Assembly: GCA_964463695.1 (NCBI GenBank)
Contig: CAYXCZ010000003.1
Location: 62,001-126,000 of the forward strand
Length of the DNA: 64,000 nucleotides
Reading direction: 5' to 3'
From: JALNZU01 sp964463695
Lineage (GTDB): Bacteria; Bacteroidota; Bacteroidia; Bacteroidales; F082
The notes below the pieces were generated by a model. That model was not told the DNA's origin and ran no database searches. It was given only the letters and a program-made list of their open reading frames with translations. How positions within the stretch are numbered: position 1 is the stretch's first letter; every line of letters begins with the position of its first letter. A program made the position numbers and the translations under genes. This document shows, piece by piece, positions 49,811-57,243 of the stretch.

Positions 49811-50215
49811 TTATTTATCCTGACAATGATGACAAACTCCTTTTATAATTACTTCTGTTTCGTTAGCCGTATATCCTTTCGGTAAAACCGGAACCGCAAC
49901 AGGAATCATCTCCATACATTTGACTTCGTTGCAGGCTTCACAATAAAAATGTGCGTGCAACGGATTGGAATTAACCGCCGGATCGATTGCATAACGAACA
50001 TTTAGATGATCGACCACAATTCTATGCAATATTCTGGATTCCTCCAGGGTTTTAAACGACCTGTAGAAAGTTGTCCGATCATAATTTCCTGCTAATTTCT
50101 CACGTATCTCATTCTCAGACATAGCTTTATCAGAACGCATAATTACATCAAGAATTCCTTCCCGACAACTTGTGCGCTTCAAATGGTGTCTTTGTAATAC
50201 TTCAGCAGGATTCAT
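49811..50215 (-). CDS. Fur/Zur family transcriptional repressor
   Basis: The 134-residue protein has the Fur-type winged helix (residues about 5-80, with LAGNYDRTTFYRSFKTLEES as recognition region) and a C-terminal dimer domain with two CxxC pairs that hold the structural zinc (C92/C95, C128/C131) and the HAHF motif (H87, H89). Paired cysteines with HAHF are common in Zur and Fur; metal specificity cannot be decided by eye. It opens the operon with the TonB receptor and sits over three TTGCAT repeats overlapping its own transcription start, consistent with autoregulation by zinc or another metal. Confidence 0.88.
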   Translation of the reverse strand: MNPAEVLQRHHLKRTSCREGILDVIMRSDKAMSENEIREKLAGNYDRTTFYRSFKTLEESRILHRIVVDHLNVRYAIDPAVNSNPLHAHFYCEACNEVKCMEMIPVAVPVLPKGYTANETEVIIKGVCHHCQDK

Positions 50216-50217
50216 GA

Positions 50218-50251
50218 ATGCAACATTGATTTAAATGCAACAATGATGCAA
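50218..50251 (-). promoter_or_regulatory. candidate operator: three TTGCAT repeats upstream of the Fur/Zur gene
   Basis: On the minus strand TTGCAT occurs at 50246-50251, 50235-50240 and 50218-50223. The latter two are parts of a 14-nt direct repeat with a 17-bp period and one mismatch. They overlap the expected transcription start between the -7 element and the ATG. Confidence 0.5.
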
Positions 50252-50256
50252 ATGTA
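50249..50256 (-). promoter_or_regulatory. putative -7 promoter element of the metal-uptake operon
   Basis: On the minus strand TACATTTG matches TAnnTTTG, 33 nt before the repressor start codon. The TTGCAT repeats begin at its downstream edge. Confidence 0.55.
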
Positions 50257-50291
50257 AAACTTTTATAACCACAAACGAATAAAACTGATAA

Positions 50292-52085
50292 TTAATTCTT
50301 CTCAGAGTCTTTTTCAAGCCGTTTACTGAGTTTAAAATAAACACCGTCTTTACGCTGAATCAATTCGTTGTGAGTTCCACTTTCAACGATTCTTCCATTT
50401 TCCATTACCACAATCAAATCAGCATCAAGAATTGTCGAAAGCCTGTGTGCAATAATTATCGACGTTCTGTTTTTCATCAACTCATTGAGAGCCAGCTGAA
50501 CAAGTCCTTCAGAGAGGTTGTCAAGTGCGGATGTAGCCTCATCAAGAATTAAAATTTTGGGATCTCGTAAAATTGCCCGTGCTATAGCAACGCGTTGACG
50601 TTGTCCGCCTGACAACTGAATGCCGCGTTCACCGACAGTAGTTTCAAAGCCTTCAGGAAAACTTTCGATAAATTCCAGCGCATTTGCTCTTTTAGCAGCA
50701 AGTTTGATTTCATCCATTGATGCTCCCGGTTTGCCATAGGCAATATTCTCGGCAATACTTCCACCAAAAAGCATGACTTCCTGTGGGACTATAGCCATTT
50801 GTTGACGCAAACATTTCTGATGTATTGAGGTGGAAGGTTGTCCATCGAATAAAATCTCTCCGCTTGTGGGATCATAAAACCTAAAAAGCAAAGATGTCAA
50901 CGTAGTTTTTCCAGCGCCTGAAGCACCAACCAAGGCAACCTTCTGACCTGTTTCTATTTTGAAATGAATATCTTTAAGCACCTCAACATCAGACCTACCC
51001 GGATAGGAAAACAGAACATGATTGAATTCTATTTTACCGCCAAGTTTGGTATCGCAACCTTTATTTTCAGTCTCCTGAAATTCTGCACCCTCTTTTAATA
51101 AATCCATCAAACTCTCTGTTGCTCCAACAGCCTTTTGAACTTGCGAATAAAGATCAGCCATGCCCGAAATAGATGCTCCAATAAATACTGTGTATAAAAT
51201 GAACTTAAACAAATCGCCGGCAGCTATACCTTCTCCACTGTTTACCAAATAAACGCCATACCAAATCACTCCAACAATTGTTGTAAACAGACTGAACACA
51301 ATTAAAGATATAAAAAGTGCACGAGCTTTAGCTCCCTTTATGGCTATATAAATAACTTCATTTGTGCTTTTTGTATAACGCTGACCTTCAAATGATTCAT
51401 TAGCATAGGCCTTAACGTTTGCAATTCCCTGTAAGGTTTCTTCGACAATAATATTTGACTGAGCTACCTGACCTTGAGTGTTTTTTGAAAGTGCCCGAAT
51501 ATGTTTACCAAAAAATCTGGCTCCAATTGCAACAAGGGGCACAAAAGCTAACATAAAAAGAGTGAGTTTAACTGACACAAGTGAAAGTAAAATTACCCCA
51601 CCAACAATAGTAATAATCTGCCTGACAAACTGTGCTAAAGTAAAAGTAAAGGTTTCCTGCAAAACAGAAATATCAGCAGAAATGCGGCTATTCAACTCTC
51701 CAACTCTATGCTTTGAAAAAAAACTCATTGGAAGCCTGATTATATGATTGTAAGTTGTTTGTCTTAACTCAGCCAGCATATGCTGAGTCACAAGCTCGAA
51801 CCAATAAATCCTCAGATAAGCAAAAATAGCATTCACAGCAAAAATACCTAAAAGAATTAATGCTATCTGATTGATATGCTGCAAACTAGCTTCAGGATTG
51901 GCTTGATTAATCAGATCACCCAGCAACATCGGAAAGGCCAAAGTTGTTAAGCTCGATATCGATAAAGCAACCAATCCGCCAATAAAGGCATACTTTTTTG
52001 GCAACACATATTTAAGCAATGAAAGTAATTGGTTAAAGCCCTTCCAGCTCAACTTGGTTTTTACTTTTGTTTCAGTATCCTGCAT
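50292..52085 (-). CDS. ABC exporter (fused permease and ATPase, MsbA-like)
   Basis: This 597-residue half-transporter has an ABC transmembrane domain with six helices (about 15-330) and an ATPase domain with GASGAGKTT (Walker A), LSGGQRQRVAIARA (signature), ILILDEATSALD (Walker B) and the H-loop AHRLST. It probably functions as a homodimer exporting a lipid, drug or peptide across the inner membrane; MsbA-type lipid A export is one possibility but substrates of such exporters are not predictable from motifs. It is followed downstream by the metal operon, which has its own promoter, and preceded by an unrelated gene. Confidence 0.92.
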   Translation of the reverse strand: MQDTETKVKTKLSWKGFNQLLSLLKYVLPKKYAFIGGLVALSISSLTTLAFPMLLGDLINQANPEASLQHINQIALILLGIFAVNAIFAYLRIYWFELVTQHMLAELRQTTYNHIIRLPMSFFSKHRVGELNSRISADISVLQETFTFTLAQFVRQIITIVGGVILLSLVSVKLTLFMLAFVPLVAIGARFFGKHIRALSKNTQGQVAQSNIIVEETLQGIANVKAYANESFEGQRYTKSTNEVIYIAIKGAKARALFISLIVFSLFTTIVGVIWYGVYLVNSGEGIAAGDLFKFILYTVFIGASISGMADLYSQVQKAVGATESLMDLLKEGAEFQETENKGCDTKLGGKIEFNHVLFSYPGRSDVEVLKDIHFKIETGQKVALVGASGAGKTTLTSLLFRFYDPTSGEILFDGQPSTSIHQKCLRQQMAIVPQEVMLFGGSIAENIAYGKPGASMDEIKLAAKRANALEFIESFPEGFETTVGERGIQLSGGQRQRVAIARAILRDPKILILDEATSALDNLSEGLVQLALNELMKNRTSIIIAHRLSTILDADLIVVMENGRIVESGTHNELIQRKDGVYFKLSKRLEKDSEKN

Positions 52086-52168
52086 AATTCAATTGCTTTC
52101 TCAAAAAAACATCTGAGAAGTGATGTTGTTCATTCCAACTGACTAGGTCAGATTATAGTAATAAAACA

Positions 52169-53176
52169 CTATTGCTGCTTTTGGGTGTATGGATAATAAA
52201 TATTAGTTATCCATTTTGTTGAATCTTTTTCGGTTGCTGGGCCAACGACATACTCTTCCCAAACTCCCACATTTTTCATAGATAATTGATAATCTGCCAT
52301 ATACGCATCAAGGTCAAGATGAGCTTTGTACAAACCACTATAGGGACCAGTGAGTGTTGTCTTCAATGTTGTGCCGCCTGGACGCTTGAAAAACGTAACC
52401 CGTCCACTTTCCCTGGCTTCCTCTGCTACAGGGAATCCTACCCTCATTCGGATTGGGGCATCTTCGGTCCAGTTATAATAGAGACCAAAAGCTGGCCCTG
52501 CTGCTGCAATACGGCTACGAGACATTGTCAGAGCTAATTCGCTGAAATTCTGCTCTGTAACAGATCCAATCATATTCATCATGGCAGAATCATAAATCGT
52601 CAAAGATGGCATGCTCTCAAGTTCAATGCGCTCGATTGAAAGTGATGGAACTTCATTCTCTGCAATTTCCTTCAATTTTGCCAGACCTTTTTCTTGCATC
52701 GGCTTCATCATGCTTTCGATGAAATAGCCGAAATACTTGTAGAATGGATATTTTAACCCCGACAGTTTTAAAGCCCAGGTTACTTCTACTCCATCTGCTT
52801 TTTCCACAAAGGTCCATTCATCAAATGCTTTTCCATTTCCATTCATATCTAACAAGCTCTGAATGAATGTATAAGGTTCACTTTTCAGGATAAGCATGCT
52901 GCCATCCCCCATACTTTCACTTTTCCAGACATGCTTATTACCAACACCTTGCAACGGTCCTTCATATACAGAAACCATATTTGTGTCGCCTAATTCAAAC
53001 GGGCTCCATTTTTGCCAGTTTTGAAAACTATTCACCTGACGAAAAATCGTTTGTGCATTCGCTTTAATAACAATACTTTGACTAGTTTCTGCGGTATCCT
53101 TCATCAAGGCCGGCAAAATAAGGAGTACTACCAAAAACACCGCAAATACTATCCCAACAAATTTTAATAATCGCAT
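52169..53176 (-). CDS. SRPBCC/START-like protein with C-terminal GyrI-like effector-binding domain
   Basis: This 335-residue protein has one N-terminal hydrophobic segment (FVGIVFAVFLVVLLILPALM) that may anchor it or act as a signal. A polyketide-cyclase/SRPBCC-type domain follows (about 35-175, FRQVNSFQNWQKWSPFELGD). The C-terminal half (about 190-335) has the GyrI/AraC effector-binding pattern (LTMSRSRIAAAGPAFGLYYNW ... TGPYSGLYKAHLDLDAYMADYQL). This fusion is common in Bacteroidetes and its role is unknown; ligand binding in the envelope is the best guess. Transcribed 84 nt upstream of the ABC exporter gene on the same strand. Confidence 0.8.
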   Translation of the reverse strand: MRLLKFVGIVFAVFLVVLLILPALMKDTAETSQSIVIKANAQTIFRQVNSFQNWQKWSPFELGDTNMVSVYEGPLQGVGNKHVWKSESMGDGSMLILKSEPYTFIQSLLDMNGNGKAFDEWTFVEKADGVEVTWALKLSGLKYPFYKYFGYFIESMMKPMQEKGLAKLKEIAENEVPSLSIERIELESMPSLTIYDSAMMNMIGSVTEQNFSELALTMSRSRIAAAGPAFGLYYNWTEDAPIRMRVGFPVAEEARESGRVTFFKRPGGTTLKTTLTGPYSGLYKAHLDLDAYMADYQLSMKNVGVWEEYVVGPATEKDSTKWITNIYYPYTQKQQ

Positions 53177-53257
53177 AATCCTTTTATTTAAGTTACTAAC
53201 AGCTTAATTTTTACGATCAACACATGTCAAAAGTAAACATATGAAAACATAATTTCA

Positions 53258-54427
53258 CTATTTTTTTGCAAATACATTAGCCATTTGTTCCAGTCCTTTC
53301 ATCAAAATCTCTTTCGGACAAGCAACATTAAGTCGCATCATTTGTGAGCCTCCGGGACCAAAATCTTTTCCAGGACTCAGCCCAAGCCCTGCTTCATGAA
53401 TCATTTTATTCCTAAGTTCCTCATCCGATAGTCCTGTGAAACTAAAATCGAGCCAAATCATATATGTTGCTTCAGGAACAAAAATCTTAACTTCAGGTAA
53501 ATTTATATTCAGGAAGCTAACAGTTTCATTTACATTTGATTGAATATAAACTAACAATTGTTCAAGCCATGGTTCCCCATGATTGAATGCTGCCTTTGTC
53601 GCCTCAATTCCAAAAATATTACCCATTTCAATGTGCATACTTTGAAGAACTGTTTTTATTTTTTTTCTTAGCTCAGGATTTTCTATTATTACCGAAGAAC
53701 TCGATAACCCAGCTAAATTGAATGTTTTACTGGGGGCATGGAGCGTAACAGTAATTTCTGATATTTCCTTTGATAGCGCAGCAAAGACATGATGTTTATT
53801 TGGCGGAAGCACCAAATCACTGTGGATTTCATCTGAAAGAACCAATACGTTATTTTTAAGGCAAATAGATGCCAGCTTGTTTAATTCTTCTGCATTCCAG
53901 CAACGTCCGACAGGGTTGTGAGGATTAGACAAAACAAACAGTTTTGCTGTCTGAGCTTGCTTCTCAAAAAGATCAAAATCAATCCCATAATCAGCATCTC
54001 TCTTAATTAATTGGTTGTAAACAAGGGTTCTGTTATGGTCCTTTACTGCTGAAAAGAAAGGAAAATAAACCGGAGGCTGAACAATAATTTCGTCACCCGG
54101 ATCAGAAAAAGCCAGGATAGCCATGTTAAGTGCAGGAACTACTCCCGGAGAAAAAAGTATCCAATCTTTCTCTATTTCCCATTGATACCTGCGTTTCATC
54201 CACCCAATAATACTCTGATAATAAGCATCATCACGAAATGTGTACCCATAAACGGGATGTTTTGCTCGTTCTATCACAGCTTCACGAATGAAGTCAGGAG
54301 TTTCGAAATCCATATCAGCCACCCAAAAAGGGATAACATCCTTTGTCCCAAAAATGATTTCTTTCAAGTCATGTTTGATGCTGGCAGTATTCGATCTTTC
54401 AATATGTTTATCAAAGTTGTATTGCAC
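53258..54427 (-). CDS. PLP-dependent aminotransferase/C-S lyase of the MalY/PatB family
   Basis: The 389-residue fold type I PLP enzyme has the cofactor lysine K234 in SKTFNLAG and the conserved DEIHSDL (199-205), SNPHNPVGR (167-175) and ADMDFETPDF (37-46) segments typical of MalY/PatB. Family members act as cystathionine beta-lyases or aminotransferases. The small-molecule role here (methionine or cysteine metabolism) is not decided by context; neighbours are unrelated. Length is normal and no domain is missing. Confidence 0.9.
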   Translation of the reverse strand: MQYNFDKHIERSNTASIKHDLKEIIFGTKDVIPFWVADMDFETPDFIREAVIERAKHPVYGYTFRDDAYYQSIIGWMKRRYQWEIEKDWILFSPGVVPALNMAILAFSDPGDEIIVQPPVYFPFFSAVKDHNRTLVYNQLIKRDADYGIDFDLFEKQAQTAKLFVLSNPHNPVGRCWNAEELNKLASICLKNNVLVLSDEIHSDLVLPPNKHHVFAALSKEISEITVTLHAPSKTFNLAGLSSSSVIIENPELRKKIKTVLQSMHIEMGNIFGIEATKAAFNHGEPWLEQLLVYIQSNVNETVSFLNINLPEVKIFVPEATYMIWLDFSFTGLSDEELRNKMIHEAGLGLSPGKDFGPGGSQMMRLNVACPKEILMKGLEQMANVFAKK

Positions 54428-54552
54428 GTTTTCAATTTTGTTGCAAAATAAACAAACTTTAGCCCACCAATAGCTTTTTAAACCCGGATTAATGAATAAT
54501 TACACTTTAGCGAATTATTAACAAAGCCCATTTCAGACTAATTTTTATATGC

Positions 54553-54560
54553 TATCTTTG
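54553..54560 (+). promoter_or_regulatory. putative -7 promoter element of the MazG-like gene
   Basis: TATCTTTG matches TAnnTTTG 17 nt before the start codon. A TTTC (54531-54534) lies 18 bp upstream. Confidence 0.5.
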
Positions 54561-54577
54561 TTTATTAAAACCACAAT

Positions 54578-54910
54578 ATGCATATTCACGAGGCACAGAA
54601 TCAGGTAGATCAGTGGATTCAAAAAGTTGGTGTCCGCTATTTCAGCGAACTCACAAATACAGCAGTATTAATGGAAGAAGTGGGTGAGTTGGCACGCATT
54701 ATGGCTCGTAAATTTGGTGATCAGTCATCGAAACCTACTGATAAAGAAGAAGATATGGCTGATGAAATGGCTGATGTTTTGTTTGTCCTTATTTGTTTGG
54801 CAAATCAAACCGGTGTAGATCTAACTCAAGCTCTCGAAAAAAATATGTTGAAAAAATATCAAAGAGATGCTTTAAGACATGTAAATAATCCAAAACTAAA
54901 AGAGCCTTAA
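54578..54910 (+). CDS. MazG-like nucleotide pyrophosphohydrolase
   Basis: The 110-residue protein matches the all-alpha NTP pyrophosphohydrolase fold: LMEEVGELARI (about residues 27-37) and EDMADEMADVLFVLICLA (about 57-74) carry the acidic metal-binding residues. These enzymes remove abnormal or excess nucleoside triphosphates. It is a single-domain short form. It heads a series of plus-strand genes (DUF5687, ABC), with a 75-nt gap to the next real start; whether it shares the transcript is unknown. Confidence 0.9.
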   Translation: MHIHEAQNQVDQWIQKVGVRYFSELTNTAVLMEEVGELARIMARKFGDQSSKPTDKEEDMADEMADVLFVLICLANQTGVDLTQALEKNMLKKYQRDALRHVNNPKLKEP

Positions 54911-54985
54911 GACGTGAAATTAATCCTTTAATTCGCCTGCCCTTTGTTTTTAACTTCCTTCAAAAACCCTTGCAAAATAAATAAT

Positions 54986-56473
54986 ATGCTAGCTACTCAA
55001 TTTCTAAGTCACCAATGGAAACAGGCCAAGCGCTCCTCAATTTGGCAGCGTAATCTTGCTGTTAACCTGATCATGGGTTTCTTTATATTTATACTTCTTG
55101 CCGAAGTAGTCATATTAGCCTTCTATTTATCGAATAAATGGCACGAAATTATAACAACGGGAGAGCCTGTTTCGGTCTATCATCAGGCAGTTGCCTGGTA
55201 TTTTGCCGGCATGTTTACGATGCGGTTTTTCATGCAAAAACTCCCGGCTTTAGAAATAAGACCTTATCAACAACTTCCAATCAAAAAACGACATCTAATT
55301 CATTTTGTGCTTGTTAAAGGAGTTTTCAACTTTTTCAGCCTGATAAGTCTGGTGTTTTTTATTCCTTTTGCAATCTTCCAGATTAGTTATTATCATGGCA
55401 CAAGTACTGCATGGATCTGGCTTTTTGGATTGTTATTCCTCGATCAGGCAATTAATTTTCTTGTTATTTATGTCAAGAAACAAATGGTAACCAATTTAAA
55501 AATAGTTGCAATTTTCTTTGCAGTTTTGGGCACGCTTGCACTTGTTGAATATCTCGGGTGGTATAGTTTCTCTGCGACAATAGCTGGTTTTCTTGATTAC
55601 ATTCTGATACATACTTGGTTGTTTGCTGTTCTTCCAATCATAGCAATTTTACTGTATGCATTAAATTACGCCTACCTAAAAAATGGCATGTATCTCGAAT
55701 CGTTTCAGCCTAAAACATCACGTGAAGATAAATACCTTAGCGGTCAGTTTAGTCTTCTCGACAGAATTGGCTTGATTGGTGAGCTGATCGCAATTGAGCT
55801 TAAGTTGCAACTACGCAACAAAAGAACTCGTTCAATGCTGATGCTTGCCCCACTTTTTCTTGGATATGGTTTGTTTTTCTATCCTCAGGAAGAATATGGA
55901 AGTGAAAGTGGTTTTATGATTTTTATTGGAATTTTTGTTACCAGTATTTTATCAATCAACTATTTACAATATTCGTTTTCATCTGAAGGAGGCCATTTTG
56001 ATTTTCTTCTCACCTTAGGATTAAGAATGAAAGATTATGTATCGGCCAAATTGCAACTTAGCACTGTTCTTATTATCGCTTCCTATGTTATCACTATACC
56101 TTACATCTATTTTGGTAAAACAGTCTTTTTTACTAATACCGCATGCTTTTTATTTAGTATGGGAATAATAAATCCAATGATTCTCTTTTTTGCGACTTAT
56201 AACAAGAAAGCTATGGTTCTCACAAAAGGCTCCGCTTTCAACTATCAGGGCATCAGCGCTATGCATTTCTATATAATGATACCGGTTTTTATTCTTCCAA
56301 TCTTCATTTATTTGCCTTTCAAATGGTTTGGCAACCCAACAATGGGCTTGATTGTTTTAGGAGCTTTGGGATTGTTTGGACTCCTTTTGAGACCTTGGTT
56401 CATAAAAAACATCGTTGACAACCTTTACGAAAGAAAATATATAATGGCTGAAGGTTTTCGTGATAAATCATAA
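54986..56473 (+). CDS. DUF5687-type ABC transporter permease
   Basis: From ATG 54986 the protein has 495 residues and about ten to twelve hydrophobic segments with no catalytic motifs. It starts MLATQFLSHQWKQAKRSSIW, as in the DUF5687 membrane proteins that Bacteroidetes encode next to a single ATPase. A longer frame beginning at TTG 54944 would add 14 codons but has no support. The ATPase gene follows with its ATG 43 nt after this stop. Together they likely form an ABC transporter, direction and substrate unknown. Confidence 0.8.
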   Translation: MLATQFLSHQWKQAKRSSIWQRNLAVNLIMGFFIFILLAEVVILAFYLSNKWHEIITTGEPVSVYHQAVAWYFAGMFTMRFFMQKLPALEIRPYQQLPIKKRHLIHFVLVKGVFNFFSLISLVFFIPFAIFQISYYHGTSTAWIWLFGLLFLDQAINFLVIYVKKQMVTNLKIVAIFFAVLGTLALVEYLGWYSFSATIAGFLDYILIHTWLFAVLPIIAILLYALNYAYLKNGMYLESFQPKTSREDKYLSGQFSLLDRIGLIGELIAIELKLQLRNKRTRSMLMLAPLFLGYGLFFYPQEEYGSESGFMIFIGIFVTSILSINYLQYSFSSEGGHFDFLLTLGLRMKDYVSAKLQLSTVLIIASYVITIPYIYFGKTVFFTNTACFLFSMGIINPMILFFATYNKKAMVLTKGSAFNYQGISAMHFYIMIPVFILPIFIYLPFKWFGNPTMGLIVLGALGLFGLLLRPWFIKNIVDNLYERKYIMAEGFRDKS

Positions 56474-56516
56474 AGTGTTGTTATTCTATTCGTTAAAAAA
56501 AATAAATTCTTATTAC

Positions 56517-57212
56517 ATGATACAAATTAATAATCTACAAAAAAGTTATAACGGGAATCTCGCAGTCGATATTGAACAATTAACTATTCCGGCAGGTGAA
56601 AGCTTCGGCCTTGTAGGCAATAACGGCGCAGGTAAAACCACGCTTTTCCGCTTGTTACTCGACTTATTGAAAGCAGATTCCGGAGAGGCTTTCATAAAAG
56701 ATCAGGCTGTGGCAAGAAATGAAAACTGGAAAAAAATTACCGGTTCCTACCTGGATCAAGGTTTCTTGATTGACTTTCTAAGTCCGGAAGAGTATTTCAA
56801 CTTTACAGGAAAAATAAAAGGGTTGACTAAGGAGGAAATTCAACTCTATCTTGCTGATATGGAAGACTTTTTCAATGGCGAAGTTCTTGGAAAAAAGAAG
56901 CTTATACGTAACTTTTCGATGGGAAATCAGCAAAAAATTGGTATCGCAGCTGCAATGATGGGTCATCCTGAAATAATAATCCTTGACGAACCTTTTAACA
57001 GCCTCGATCCTTCAACCCAAATCAGACTGAAACAACTTATTAAAAAGCAAAAAGCTACCACAAAAAGTACATTTTTAATATCAAGCCACGATTTGAATCA
57101 TATAGCTGAAGTTTGTGACAGAGTTGTCATTTTGGAAAATGGCAAAATTGTTCACGACTTACATACTGATAATGATACTCTTGCATCATTGGAATCCTAT
57201 TTTGCCGTATAG
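56517..57212 (+). CDS. ABC transporter ATP-binding protein
   Basis: From ATG 56517 the protein has 231 residues with Walker A NNGAGKTT (about 37-44), a signature segment FSMGNQQKIGIAAAMMG (the usual LSGGQ is FSMGN here), Walker B IIILDEPFNSLDPS and H-loop SSHDLNHI. A longer frame starting at 56460 is open but overlaps the previous gene and is not needed. It is the ATPase partner of the DUF5687 permease just upstream. The weakened LSGGQ is a point of interest but is seen in small ABC-2-like ATPases. Confidence 0.9.
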   Translation: MIQINNLQKSYNGNLAVDIEQLTIPAGESFGLVGNNGAGKTTLFRLLLDLLKADSGEAFIKDQAVARNENWKKITGSYLDQGFLIDFLSPEEYFNFTGKIKGLTKEEIQLYLADMEDFFNGEVLGKKKLIRNFSMGNQQKIGIAAAMMGHPEIIILDEPFNSLDPSTQIRLKQLIKKQKATTKSTFLISSHDLNHIAEVCDRVVILENGKIVHDLHTDNDTLASLESYFAV

Positions 57213-57243
57213 AGTTAAAAGGCTCTCATATCATAAAACGTAG

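Noticed and set aside
46134..50215. SusC/SusD polysaccharide-utilisation pair
   Set aside because: The receptor has no SusD neighbour; regulator and His-rich lipoproteins point to metals.
54944..54985. TTG-started N-terminal extension of the DUF5687 permease
   Set aside because: No ribosome-binding or promoter support; ATG 54986 starts a sequence resembling the family start.
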